Shown: in pieces, positions 33,001 to 41,620 of the stretch
Position numbering within the stretch: position 1 is the first letter of the stretch
Layout of the letters: each line of letters opens with the position of its first letter
Assembly: GCA_021740385.1 (NCBI GenBank)
Contig: JAIOZY010000006.1
Coordinates: forward strand, 1 to 64,000
Reading direction: 5' to 3'
Source of the DNA: Prolixibacteraceae bacterium
Lineage (GTDB): Bacteria; Bacteroidota; Bacteroidia; Bacteroidales; Prolixibacteraceae
Length of the DNA: 64,000 bases
Notes under the pieces: model-generated
Told to the model about the DNA's origin: nothing
The model's input: only the letters and a program-made list of their open reading frames with translations
Database searches by the model: none
Made by a program: the position numbers and the translations under genes

Positions 33001-34390
33001 TAATCAGTTCTTTCAGCCGTTTATGTGCTGCCTTTGGAAAAACCGGAATGCCAAACCGTGATGTGTCGAGCCGGCCGAGCAGCAGGTTAACATCGGTGAT
33101 GGTAAGCGGGCCTTCGGCTCCGTAACAGGCTGGCCCGGGATAAGCGCCGGCGCTTTCAGGGCCAACAAAAAGCTTGTAGCCGTCAAACCCACAAATTGAG
33201 CCGCCTCCTGAAGCTACGGTTTCAATAGCTATGGCCGAACTGTTGATGGCCGAGTCGCCAACTTCAAGTTCAAAACGATAATCGAAAGCTTCATCGAAGC
33301 GTGAAACATCGGTGCTGGTGCCGCCCATGTCAAAAGTGATCAGTTTGCTGAAACCGGCTTGTTTGCCAATGATTGATGCGCCAACCACCCCTCCGGCAGG
33401 TCCGCTGAGCAGGCTATCCTTGGGGTTGAAGTAACGGGCAGATACAAGTCCCCCGGCACTGGTCATAATCTGAAAGGTATCGTTGCCAAGGCTTTGTCCG
33501 ATGTTGTTCACATACTGATGAATAATGGGCGAAAGGTAGGCATTGACCACTGCAGTCTCGGTGCGGGGGATCATCTTAATGAGTGGTGTAAGTGGCGCCG
33601 ATGAAGAGATGAAACGATATCCCAGGCTCATGACAAGCTCACGGGCTTTTATTTCATGTTCATGATTTACAAACGAATTCATAAAGGCAATGGCGACCGA
33701 CTGGTATTCATCCGGGATACTTTCTTTTAACTGATTTGATAGTTTGTTAGTGTCCAACGGGATGAGGATTTTTCCCTGTGCATCAATCCGTTCATCCACC
33801 TCGATGATCCCCGAAGTGAGTTGCTTCCGCTTTTTCACTTCCATGGCAAAGATGTCGGGGCGGGCCTGATTACCGATTTTCAACAGGTCTTTAAACCCTT
33901 TGGTAATGAGCAGCAGTGTTTTTGCTCCCTTCCTTTCGAGCAGGGCGTTTGTCCCTTTGGTTGAACCCAGTTTCAGCAGGATGTCGGGAAAAGTTTCACC
34001 GAGGGCTGTTTGTGTTATAAGCCGTGCCCCAAGTACCGGGGCTTCTTCATGTGAGGTAATTTCGAAATTGACATTTTCGTCAATTGGGGTTTCAGGCGAA
34101 TGATTCAGTTCAAGAACGCGGGTTTTTGGGTTAAAACATTTAACCTTTATGCCTTTGTATTCCTGCCCGAGCATGCGGAACGAAAAACCTTTAATTATAT
34201 CGCGTTCCAGTTCCCAACTGTTTTCAACAATGAATTCAACCGGAGTTGTTTTTTTAATAATCTTTCCCCTCAGGCTGCTGTTACTAAGCACCTTTCTGCG
34301 GTATTCTTTTCCTGTGTGGTCGATGGCAATGCAGTCGGTGAAAGTGCCCCCGGTATCAATCCAGAGCTGGTATGTGTTTTTATCGTTCAT
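30095..34390 (-). CDS. Fused HyuA-HyuB hydantoinase/5-oxoprolinase with extra C-terminal domain
   Basis: A 1431-residue cytoplasmic enzyme. The N-terminal half is HyuA-like: ATP-binding IDTGGTFTDCIA near residue 8, LGSTKGTNALLERKGAKTLL, ITFDMGGTSTDVSRF. The second half is HyuB-like (MAIAGNMGALLRRTALSVNI, GDTIVTNHPGFGGSHLPDVT). Together they form the eukaryote-like 5-oxoprolinase arrangement, hydrolysing 5-oxoproline or a related cyclic amide with ATP. Usual length is about 1250-1290; here residues about 1255-1431 are an additional domain (GYGIHIHPARTGPHLLRM, ELVNRVRKELLNISPV). The ATG at 34390 puts the ATP motif at the expected place; a longer frame to 34495 lacks support. It is divergent from the HAD gene. 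Confidence 0.88.
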   Translation of the reverse strand: MNDKNTYQLWIDTGGTFTDCIAIDHTGKEYRRKVLSNSSLRGKIIKKTTPVEFIVENSWELERDIIKGFSFRMLGQEYKGIKVKCFNPKTRVLELNHSPETPIDENVNFEITSHEEAPVLGARLITQTALGETFPDILLKLGSTKGTNALLERKGAKTLLLITKGFKDLLKIGNQARPDIFAMEVKKRKQLTSGIIEVDERIDAQGKILIPLDTNKLSNQLKESIPDEYQSVAIAFMNSFVNHEHEIKARELVMSLGYRFISSSAPLTPLIKMIPRTETAVVNAYLSPIIHQYVNNIGQSLGNDTFQIMTSAGGLVSARYFNPKDSLLSGPAGGVVGASIIGKQAGFSKLITFDMGGTSTDVSRFDEAFDYRFELEVGDSAINSSAIAIETVASGGGSICGFDGYKLFVGPESAGAYPGPACYGAEGPLTITDVNLLLGRLDTSRFGIPVFPKAAHKRLKELIKKIEQKTGEQREEQTVLNGFIDIANEIMAGAIRKISITKGYDPKDFAMVAFGGAGGLHACDIAEILGINTILLPRDAGLLSAYGIGNALIERFEEKQVLQPFSKAEKQLPSMFAEIEDNALFQLENEGFSRNKTSIRQRMIYLRYKGQNSTLDIEWKKENDPIHLFQEEYLKVYGHIQNEREIEVETIRVIASVKHEEKEDIQNRPKQYKPKPSYHSKTKNLPVFIREELKPGATIVGESLIPDNYATTYLKKGWHITVTKNGTTLLTKEHDAVNQSQNQTRETELELFANRFMAIAGNMGALLRRTALSVNIKERLDFSCALLDTDGRLMANAPHIPVHLGGLGVCVQKLLEHFNFEEGDTIVTNHPGFGGSHLPDVTLITPVFHKSKRIAFVVNRAHHSEIGGISPGSMPPGATCLSEEGVVIAPFYLIRKGKVDWEGMRKILLDAPWPTRSVEENLADLNAAIAANKNGSDALLKQIGRYGEENVLYHFKRLTDYAALKMKDALAKFPNGTYRATEKLDDGSLLKAGINIKDGSCLIDFSGSSDVHPGNMNATEAIVYSVVIYVMRLILNEPIPLNDGLLDPVSIKLPHGLLNPVFSSDPKKSPAVVGGNVEVSMRLTDTLLKAFGVMAASQGTMNNTLFGNANFGYYETVCGGCGAGNGFHGADAVHHHMTNTRITDPEIMEHRYPVRLDEFSIRKSSGGKGKWNGGNGIVRKITFLEPVNLSVLTQRRNSGPYGLNGGNEGLPGKQKIILKNGREIILNSIQNIDIKAGDSFVLETPGGGGYGKKQSCIRFNPWKHHLNRVREKLQNAINYQSGNEVIENIRSVNSNYVDVYTGKFEPEEIISHIKTKLDEMKVSSQEQFVAWLGKHEYRKITLSDGSGWVLREGNEPGYGIHIHPARTGPHLLRMQGNWWKTAVAIRLFYPEETDPVPELVNRVRKELLNISPVRKDRYDRERLRKILKHLK

Positions 34391-34679
34391 AAACCATTTT
34401 GAAACAAAATCAATCGTTACGAAATTAAAATAAAAATGGGGAAACGGACTTGTAATCAGGTTTTTTTCAATAATAGAACCCATTTTTATGGGCACAATCG
34501 GTAATGATAGTTGAAAAATTTGAGAATGATATTTTAGTAGAGGACTTATAAAAATCTGTCATAATAAAAAACTATTCCCCAAAGATTAAACCTTCAATAA
34601 GTATTTTGTTTTCATTGACTGATAATCTTTTCAGATTCTTTCATTTTACTATCATTGTGCTTCATTTTTAAGTAATCTT

Positions 34680-35270
34680 ATGCAAAAGAAACTTACTGTA
34701 AACCCTGATACAAGGGCTTTGATATTTGATATCGACGGTACACTTGCTGATACCATGCCCACTCATTACCGTGCCTTTCAGAACGTTTTGGGAAGATACG
34801 GGATTCAATTTTCGTGGGACTATTTTCTCAAATTTGCCGGTATTCCGGTTGGGCCTCAAATGGTGAAGTTCAAAGCGTTTTTTAAACCCGATAATTTTGA
34901 TCCTGAAAGAGTAGCCATCGAAAAAGAGGATGAATATTTCAGGATGATTGAAACGACAAAACCCGTTGATGTCGTTTTCAAAGTTTTTAATGATTATGCC
35001 GGAAAACTTCCTATAGGTTGTGCAACCGGGGGCGACCGGCGCATTGCTACACGCACGCTTGAGGTTTTAGGTATTACCGACAAGATTGATGCCCTGGTTA
35101 CCTGCGATGATGTAAAAAACGGGAAACCCGCTCCCGACACTTTTCTGAAGTGCGCCCAACTGCTTGGTGTCGAACCTCGTTTCTGCCATGTTTTTGAAGA
35201 TGGTGTACCTGGTATTGAAGGAGCGAAAGCAGCTGGGATGATGGTTACAGACATTCGGGAGTTTTTGTGA
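34680..35270 (+). CDS. HAD-superfamily phosphatase (beta-phosphoglucomutase-like)
   Basis: A 196-residue HAD subfamily IA enzyme: motif I IFDIDGTLADTMPTHYRAF at about 14 provides the nucleophile aspartate, motif II is CATGGDRR, motif III includes the lysine in KNGKPAPDTF, and motif IV is HVFEDGVPGIEGAKAAGM. With its helical cap it should dephosphorylate a small sugar phosphate; GKPAPDTF and the short cap fit the YqaB/beta-phosphoglucomutase-like group. The substrate is not defined by its neighbours. A 9-base minisatellite begins right after its stop. Confidence 0.9.
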   Translation: MQKKLTVNPDTRALIFDIDGTLADTMPTHYRAFQNVLGRYGIQFSWDYFLKFAGIPVGPQMVKFKAFFKPDNFDPERVAIEKEDEYFRMIETTKPVDVVFKVFNDYAGKLPIGCATGGDRRIATRTLEVLGITDKIDALVTCDDVKNGKPAPDTFLKCAQLLGVEPRFCHVFEDGVPGIEGAKAAGMMVTDIREFL

Positions 35271-35289
35271 AATGAAATGGTTGTTGGAA

Positions 35290-35489
35290 GAGATTGGTGA
35301 GATTGGTGAGATTGGTGAGATTGGTGAGATTGGTGAGATTGGTGAGATTGGTGAGATTGGTGAGATTGGTGAGATTGATGTGATTGGTGAGATTGGTGAG
35401 ATTGATGTGATTGATGTGATTGATAAGATTGATAAGATTGATGTGATTGATGTGATTGATGTGATTGATGTGATTTATGTGATTGATGG
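35290..35489 (+). repeat. 9-base minisatellite
   Basis: About 22 tandem 9-base units, first GATTGGTGA then GATTGATGT variants, occupy the 250 bases between the HAD gene and the convergent transporter gene. Because the unit is a multiple of three, an 81-codon frame (35272-35517) stays open and would encode IGE/IDV tripeptides. Its ATG is one base after the HAD stop, but the frame lacks any normal protein character and is treated as a repeat rather than a gene. Confidence 0.9.
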
Positions 35490-35518
35490 GTTATTAAAAG
35501 AATTCGGGGAATGTTGAT

Positions 35519-36844
35519 TTACTTCATGTTGGTTACCTTTTTCTTTCGAAACGTATAGTACCCGATTCCCAGTGATAAAACAGCTGCTACTATCACAATA
35601 CTTATTTGAAAAAACTTTCCTGATTCAAATTTCGAGAATAAAGCTAAAGTTGCTTTTGCGACATTATTCAGCCCCAAAACCAATGTGATAAAAATGACCA
35701 GCAACGTGAGCACATTCATCCAGATTTTATTTGTATTCTCAGTCCCCATCAGTTCCTGATTGTTTAAAACCATATACAGGAAAATGGCCACAAAAGGCAG
35801 TAGAAAACCGTTGAGTGCCTGTGCCATGATGATGGCCGGAATTGGCTTGACATTTATTAAGGCAAAGCCAATGCCTGTAAGCAATATAACTATCCAGCCC
35901 AATCTGAAGTTAAGCGAACTTACATGCCATTTTTCAGGATGTTTATTTCCCAAAATGCTTTTCAGGGTAATGGCTGATGCCAGGGGTGCTGTTATAGAAG
36001 AAGTAAATCCGGCAGCAAACAATCCAACTCCCAGCATATATTTGCCGGCGATGCCCATTTTTTGTTGAAGGGCCAGCGATAAGTTCTCAAATGAAAATTC
36101 ACCGGTTACCGATGAGCCAACAACCAGAACGGCCATTGAAAAAATTCCACCCAATACGACGGCGATGATCAGCCCGAAACGCATCTCTTTCAGGTTGTGT
36201 TCTTTGCCCGATATACCTGAGCCCAAAAAAAGGTTGTAGGGTACAATGGTTGTTCCGATCAGTCCAAGGACAAGTAGGCCAGCCCGGGAATTATCGGGAA
36301 TTTTGGGGATAAAAATTCCTGTTAACATTTCAGAAAGCGGGGGTGCAATTGTAAAGGCCGTCACCAAAAACACGATACCCATGATTACCACGGCGAAGCC
36401 CATAATGGTTGAAATAATTTTAAGGGATGGAATAGCCAGAATGGTTGCGGCAATTGCTCCAACAATAAGTATGAGCAGGTAAGAGGGCAGGGAGCTGAAT
36501 AGTTTCATCCCTGCAATTGAACCAAGCAGGTTTCCTGTCTCATACGCTGCTGCACCCACGACAATGGCCCCGAGGACCCAAAGCAATACCGGCCATTTGA
36601 ATTTGCTTTTTTCGAATTGTTGGGCAATGGCCTGTCCCAGGTTTTTGCCCGAGATAATCGGGATACGTGCAGCAGCTTCCTGCAGCAACAGGCAGGCAAG
36701 GGTAGAAAACAGCAAAGCCCACAACAACTGCATGCCAAACATCGCTCCCGATTTAGCCGCTGTAGTAATCGTTCCCGGCCCGATAAATGCTGCTGATATG
36801 ACCGACCAAAAGAGGATGTTCAAAAAACGCTTTTTGAAGTTCAT
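35519..36844 (-). CDS. Nramp-family transporter with altered metal-site motifs
   Basis: A 441-residue membrane protein with about 11 helices and Nramp family landmarks (LLLQEAAARIPIISGKNLGQ, then FAAGFTSSITAPLAS). Two motifs that bind the metal in canonical Nramp proteins are replaced: DPGN in helix 1 reads GPGT (about residue 23), and MPHN in helix 6 reads VPYN. These positions give the aspartate, asparagine and methionine ligands for manganese or iron. The protein is therefore an Nramp relative whose substrate may not be Mn or Fe; Nramp-related magnesium and aluminium carriers are known with changed motifs. It lies 10 bases after the lipoprotein gene transcribed ahead of it. Confidence 0.82.
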   Translation of the reverse strand: MNFKKRFLNILFWSVISAAFIGPGTITTAAKSGAMFGMQLLWALLFSTLACLLLQEAAARIPIISGKNLGQAIAQQFEKSKFKWPVLLWVLGAIVVGAAAYETGNLLGSIAGMKLFSSLPSYLLILIVGAIAATILAIPSLKIISTIMGFAVVIMGIVFLVTAFTIAPPLSEMLTGIFIPKIPDNSRAGLLVLGLIGTTIVPYNLFLGSGISGKEHNLKEMRFGLIIAVVLGGIFSMAVLVVGSSVTGEFSFENLSLALQQKMGIAGKYMLGVGLFAAGFTSSITAPLASAITLKSILGNKHPEKWHVSSLNFRLGWIVILLTGIGFALINVKPIPAIIMAQALNGFLLPFVAIFLYMVLNNQELMGTENTNKIWMNVLTLLVIFITLVLGLNNVAKATLALFSKFESGKFFQISIVIVAAVLSLGIGYYTFRKKKVTNMK

Positions 36845-36854
36845 AAAAAACTTG

Positions 36855-38732
36855 TTAATTCCAGAACGAGATGAGGAATAGCGGGGAGGAGTCCCAGCCT
36901 TCTTCCGTTTCGATCAGTTTTTGTTCATCGTCGTAATATTCCCAGGTTGCCCACATGTGTCTCATTATGCTGATGGAACCTGTAACCTGGTCGTGTTCAA
37001 AAACCCCTGAACTTGATTCCTGCCATACATAAGGGTCAATGCCCTGGGTCAACCAGGTAATAGAATTCTGACCGCTATCAAATGTTAATACATCGCGTGC
37101 GCCGCTTTCGTAAGTTGTATCCTGAGTGGCCGGAGTTACCGAAAATGAACAGTTAAATTCAATGCGGAACGGGCCATCCTCGGTGAACGTTATATCGATC
37201 CGGCCAATACCGAATTCATAGCCGTTTATGCTTTCCACTTCATTGCCTTCGAGCCCTTTTACCGTTCCTGATATGGAACTTGTGATGGTATACCGGGGCC
37301 ATGTATAGCCATACGGAATGGTCCAGCTAAAACCGAAGCTTTCACCATCGATGGTTTCTTCATCATTGATAATGGCCTGTGCTTCAGTTTGGCCAATAGC
37401 CTGATTCTCGGGTTTCTTATACAATGTGGCCTTAATTTTGAACGTATCGCTTTTGGTGTACGTGTAACTTACTGTTGGAGAATCATCAACTTTTACTTTG
37501 GGATTTCCATCGCCAAAGTCCCACACAACGTAGTATTGAGCAGGTAATTCGGGGTATTCAATTTTCCAGGTATATGATTGATCAGGCACCCCTTCCATTT
37601 CCTGCGGATCGATTTTCAGAGGCTGCCAGAATACCATGTCCCCGGCACCTGCATAATGAAAATAGACCCATTCCGGATCATTCTTTGTCCGGGCATCGCG
37701 ATGCCGTTTTGCAATATCACCATCGGTATTTGTAAGCCATTCTTCAAGGTTCATGGGTTGAGGTTCGCCGGTTTGCATCATTTTGTGATAGAGAAACTGA
37801 GCCCAACTTGAATTGTATGATGTTAGAACCGACCATGAAAAACCGGTATATGCAAGCGCATCGGCCTCATCGTTCATCTCTTCGGGCCAGTTGCCCAGAA
37901 AACTGTAGCAAAAACCCCCGTAAAAAAAGGTTTTTCCTTCTTCAAAGTCATTATATTTCGTTATGAATTCGGGGCCAAGAAAATATTTGTTTCCCTCGGT
38001 GGCACGTACAATGGGAATATGGCCTTCGGTAATGTCGTCCCAGTATTTTTTACTGGTTGTTTCGTTCACGGTTTCCCCCGTAAGGCAATAAACTTCGGTT
38101 ATGTTTGTTTTTTTGGGCCAGGCCCAACCGTGGGTGTACAGATGAACAATCCCGTAATCATCAAGCGTGGTAAAGACATCTACCGTGGCGTTGTTGTTCA
38201 GGAATTGTTCAGGAGCAGTGAAACCACATTTCGGGAACCAATAGTTTGCGATATTTAATATGTTGTTGGCATGGTTTGCCCTTTCGAAATTATGTGGGTT
38301 AATGAAAATGGTTTTCTTATTGGCAGGTATGTTTTCATATAGTTGAACAGATTTCTCATATGAACAGGTATTTACAGATTTATTGACCGGTGGTGGGGGA
38401 GGTTCAGGAACATCGGGGAACGACTCCGGATCATCTTCCCCTGTAATCATGATTCCGCCCCTAATCCCGTTTTCGTATTGAATGGCAATCCCCTGGCTGT
38501 TAATCTGAGCCCATTCAACATCGGGGTTTTCCAAAATCACTTCAAGTGCTTCTTCAAGCGCCAGGGTGGTATCTTCCAGAATGTTTATATATGTTTCGAA
38601 TGTTTCAAAACCATCATCCTGTAAACGGGTTATATTACCGATCGACTCTTCCTGATTATCACCGGGCCTTGGAAAGGATATACAGGAATTGAATCCCCAT
38701 ATAATGAGTAAAAAGACGAATACTTTTTTCAT
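36855..38732 (-). CDS. PKD-domain lipoprotein with putative clan CD peptidase fold
   Basis: A 625-residue protein with a lipoprotein signal (GFNSC, Cys about 17). The centre has features of caspase/gingipain-type peptidases: a strand KKTIFINPHNF, then GIVHLYTHGWAWP with H201, then KTFFYGGFCYSFLG with C275, then AYTGFSWSVLTSY, like the block after the catalytic Cys in C25/CHAT proteins. A PKD domain follows (about 385-450; YYVVWDFGDGNP, VSYTYTKSDTFKIKATLY) and a beta-rich C-terminus. It should be anchored in the envelope. Peptidase activity is an inference from motif order; the family is not one I can name. It is followed by the Nramp-like gene (10 bases), suggesting one transcript. Confidence 0.6.
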   Translation of the reverse strand: MKKVFVFLLIIWGFNSCISFPRPGDNQEESIGNITRLQDDGFETFETYINILEDTTLALEEALEVILENPDVEWAQINSQGIAIQYENGIRGGIMITGEDDPESFPDVPEPPPPPVNKSVNTCSYEKSVQLYENIPANKKTIFINPHNFERANHANNILNIANYWFPKCGFTAPEQFLNNNATVDVFTTLDDYGIVHLYTHGWAWPKKTNITEVYCLTGETVNETTSKKYWDDITEGHIPIVRATEGNKYFLGPEFITKYNDFEEGKTFFYGGFCYSFLGNWPEEMNDEADALAYTGFSWSVLTSYNSSWAQFLYHKMMQTGEPQPMNLEEWLTNTDGDIAKRHRDARTKNDPEWVYFHYAGAGDMVFWQPLKIDPQEMEGVPDQSYTWKIEYPELPAQYYVVWDFGDGNPKVKVDDSPTVSYTYTKSDTFKIKATLYKKPENQAIGQTEAQAIINDEETIDGESFGFSWTIPYGYTWPRYTITSSISGTVKGLEGNEVESINGYEFGIGRIDITFTEDGPFRIEFNCSFSVTPATQDTTYESGARDVLTFDSGQNSITWLTQGIDPYVWQESSSGVFEHDQVTGSISIMRHMWATWEYYDDEQKLIETEEGWDSSPLFLISFWN

Positions 38733-38941
38733 ACCTTCAACAATTGTGTAATAATATCGTCAATAAATTTATTCTTTTTTTGGCAATGGGTATTATTTAG
38801 TGTCAAGAAAAATTTAATCATGCTCTTTGAAAAATGAAAACCTTCAACCTGAATACCAATTCGGGCGTTAAACCGGTAATTAGCCGATAAAAGAAAGTCG
38901 TTTTGTAGAAATTGTGTAATATTGTTTTTCAACATGCAGCA

Positions 38942-40027
38942 ATGAAGATGGACAGGAAAATTTTCAGGACTATTGTTTTGCACCTGCTGTTCTGGGTAGG
39001 TGTATGGTTCTTCTTTTATTATTTTTTCAGCTACAATTCCAGCGATAAAACATATATAACCTGGTTTTCCAGCCTGTTGTTGCCACTTACCATGTTGGTT
39101 ACCTATTTCATGGTTTATTATCTTATTCCCAAGTATTTACTCTCCAAAAAGTATTTATTGTTTGCACTGTATGGTTTTTACACGCTGGTATTTTCATCGT
39201 ACATCATTGTGTTGGTGCTTTATGGATGCCTGATTGCCTTGTTGCAATTCAACATTTCGTTAATGCCCCCAATGAGCAAAAATTTCCTTTTTATCCTTAT
39301 TTTGGTTTACCTCATTGTTGGTGTGGTTAGTTTTATAACGTTGCTGAACAAGAATTTTAAAACCATATCGAGAAACAAAGAGCTCGAAAATAAAATACTA
39401 AACACCCAACTTCAGCTAAAAGAGCAGGAACTGCACTACCTTAAAATGCAAATCCATCCGCATTTTCTTTTTAACACGTTGAATACGATATACGGTTTTG
39501 CCATAAAACAGTCGAAACAAACGCCTGATATTATACTCAAGTTGTCGAACCTGCTCGATTACATTCTTTACCATGTTAGCAAGCCAAGGGTAAGCCTGAA
39601 GGAAGAAGTTATGCACATTAAGGAGTATATTGATCTTGAACGGATACGGTTTCAGGATACATTAAAAGTGGAATTCTATTCGGATACAATTGATGATAAA
39701 ATTCAGATAGCACCCATGCTGTTGATCCCGTTTGTTGAAAATGCCTTTAAGCATGGCAACATTGTAAAAGGATTTTTATCCATTGAAGTTGAAATTCATG
39801 TTAGTGAAAACCGGCTCGAATTTTCAATACAGAACAGCATCGTTCCGGGCAACGGAACTGAAAAGCGTAGCGGAATTGGGCTTGAAAACATTAAAAAGAG
39901 GCTTGAGCTGCATTACAGGGAACAATATCAACTGGTGAATGAAACCCGGGATAACCGATACTGCGTTAAGCTTACAATATCGAATTTAAAGCATGAAGAA
40001 AATGATGATAAACTGCCTGATCGTTGA
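38942..40027 (+). CDS. LytS/YehU-type sensor histidine kinase
   Basis: A 361-residue membrane kinase with four helices (about 10-30, 40-60, 70-95 and 115-140), then a coiled coil and the His_kinase (PF06580) domain. Phosphoacceptor His is in MQIHPHFLFNTLNTIYGFA, and the ATPase part has IPFVENAFKHGN and SGIGLENIKKRL. It has no large extracellular sensor, so it probably senses the membrane or a small ligand. Its response regulator overlaps it by 35 bases. The ATG at 38942 (MKMDRK) directly before the first helix is preferred to upstream options. Confidence 0.92.
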   Translation: MKMDRKIFRTIVLHLLFWVGVWFFFYYFFSYNSSDKTYITWFSSLLLPLTMLVTYFMVYYLIPKYLLSKKYLLFALYGFYTLVFSSYIIVLVLYGCLIALLQFNISLMPPMSKNFLFILILVYLIVGVVSFITLLNKNFKTISRNKELENKILNTQLQLKEQELHYLKMQIHPHFLFNTLNTIYGFAIKQSKQTPDIILKLSNLLDYILYHVSKPRVSLKEEVMHIKEYIDLERIRFQDTLKVEFYSDTIDDKIQIAPMLLIPFVENAFKHGNIVKGFLSIEVEIHVSENRLEFSIQNSIVPGNGTEKRSGIGLENIKKRLELHYREQYQLVNETRDNRYCVKLTISNLKHEENDDKLPDR

Positions 40028-40718
40028 TGATGAGCCGGTGGCCAGGGAAATTCTGGAAGAATTTATCGGCAAGGAGAAAAAGTTGAAGTTGGCCGGAAGT
40101 TGCAAAAATGCGTTGGATGCTTTTGAAACAATCAGTGCTGAAAGCATCGATTTGATTTTTCTCGACATCAACATGCCCGGGATTAACGGTTTATCGTTTG
40201 CCCGGTCAATCAACAAAAACATCAAAGTAATTTTCACCACGGCTTATCGCGAATATGCCGTTGACGGGTTCGACCTTCAGGCTGTAGATTACCTGCTCAA
40301 GCCCATTTCGTATGAGCGTTTCCGGCAGGCGATAGATAAGTATTTAGACGAAACACAGACAATTGAAAGGCACTCGAATAAGGTTGTGGTCGAGGAGAAG
40401 AATGATTTCATTTTTGTGCGGTCAGACAGGAAGATGATTAAAATTGTGTTTTCCCAGATCAGGTACATCGAGAGCATTGGCGATTATGTAAAAATCCATC
40501 TTGACGATAAAACGGTGGTAACACGCGAAACCATTTCAAACATCGAGGCACAACTTCCGCAGAAAGATTTTATACGTACGCACCGTTCGTTCATCGTTTC
40601 GTTTAGGGCAATCGATTCGTTTACAAATGAATACATCGAAACAGGCAAACATCAGATACCCATAAGCCGGAGCTATAAAAACGATGTGCTGGGCCGGTTG
40701 GATTCAGAAAACAGATAA
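39993..40718 (+). CDS. LytTR-family response regulator
   Basis: A 241-residue regulator. Its receiver domain (about 1-120) has DDEP acidic residues, phosphoacceptor Asp in LIFLDINMPGING, the conserved T in FTTAY and the lysine in YLLKPI. The LytTR DNA-binding domain (about 140-238) has SQIRYIESIGDYVKIHL and TRETISNIEAQL. It overlaps the kinase gene and completes a LytS/LytR-type two-component pair. Direct targets are unknown; the neighbouring envelope genes are plausible. Starting at the third methionine would also fit. Confidence 0.93.
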   Translation: MKKMMINCLIVDDEPVAREILEEFIGKEKKLKLAGSCKNALDAFETISAESIDLIFLDINMPGINGLSFARSINKNIKVIFTTAYREYAVDGFDLQAVDYLLKPISYERFRQAIDKYLDETQTIERHSNKVVVEEKNDFIFVRSDRKMIKIVFSQIRYIESIGDYVKIHLDDKTVVTRETISNIEAQLPQKDFIRTHRSFIVSFRAIDSFTNEYIETGKHQIPISRSYKNDVLGRLDSENR

Positions 40719-40803
40719 AACGGGTTGAGCGAATTGGCGAGGATAATTAATACAGGCAAGATGTTGTCATTTAAGTGTTTCTGTTATTAAGGGAAGTAGT
40801 TTG

Positions 40804-41559
40804 TTAAATCTGAAAATATCCGTATTCAAATAGAATTATGTTTACACTGTTAATAACATCTAAGTGTAACCATCCCAAACAGTTGTTGTTATCATCTGAG
40901 TATTTAAACCCCAGGTAAAGGGGAGTGTTGAAGGGTAGGTTATGACAATCGTAAATGGTTTTATTGTTTTGGATTTTATATGTATTTCCAATATTTTCGA
41001 ACATGTAGGGAAGGCTTGAAATACTTGGCCGAAAAATATGAAAATTATTTGACTGCCATTCATCAGACATTTTTATTGTGTCGCCTTCGTAAAATTGTTT
41101 CATAATGAATTTCTGCTCTATAGATTTGATGGAGTCTTGAGGAGATATTCTCCGGCAGGAATATGTTTTATAGTAATTAATGTAAACTTCATTCCCGGAA
41201 TAAACAGTATCAATCCGGGTATTTATAAATGTTGTGTCCTGCGTTTCCTGAACACACAATGAAATGGATTTATTAATGCAGGAAATTACTGATTTGCAAT
41301 ATCCCCCGCCCGGGTGGATATTCCAGTCTGTTGTAATCCGGATGTCATTGATATTATCTTGATTAACATCAAGTTCAAATGTTTTTATCTCCCTGGGACC
41401 TGATTCTATTTTTGTAGAATCAAGATTGAAAACGTGTTTGTTATTAATATCTGAATATATTACGATTGCATTATTTTGTATAATATCATCCTTTTCACAG
41501 GCGACAAGAATTAGAAGGTTAATAGAAATTGCAAAACATGTTTTAAAAGATTTTTTCAT
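40804..41559 (-). CDS. Hypothetical lipoprotein
   Basis: A 251-residue protein with a lipoprotein signal, LILVAC (Cys about 21), followed by an asparagine/serine-rich, beta-strand-type sequence with several cysteines (residues about 110-150) and VNQDNINDIRITTD resembling a calcium-binding loop of the DxNxDxxxD type. It is predicted to sit on the envelope. No family recognised. It is convergent with the response regulator gene and 61 bases downstream of the GH30 gene on the same strand. Confidence 0.8.
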   Translation of the reverse strand: MKKSFKTCFAISINLLILVACEKDDIIQNNAIVIYSDINNKHVFNLDSTKIESGPREIKTFELDVNQDNINDIRITTDWNIHPGGGYCKSVISCINKSISLCVQETQDTTFINTRIDTVYSGNEVYINYYKTYSCRRISPQDSIKSIEQKFIMKQFYEGDTIKMSDEWQSNNFHIFRPSISSLPYMFENIGNTYKIQNNKTIYDCHNLPFNTPLYLGFKYSDDNNNCLGWLHLDVINSVNIILFEYGYFQI

Positions 41560-41620
41560 TCTATATTAACGTTTCAAGGGTTTGAAATCGAATATAGGTA
41601 ATTTCCGAAAAAAATTGAAA

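Noticed and set aside
34391-34495. Upstream extension of the oxoprolinase frame
   Set aside because: The extra 35 residues are unlike the family, and the ATP-binding motif is already correctly placed with the ATG at 34390.
35272-35517. 81-codon frame of IGE/IDV repeats as a gene
   Set aside because: It is the translation of a 9-base minisatellite; the composition is a pure repeat artefact without protein character. It is recorded as a repeat.
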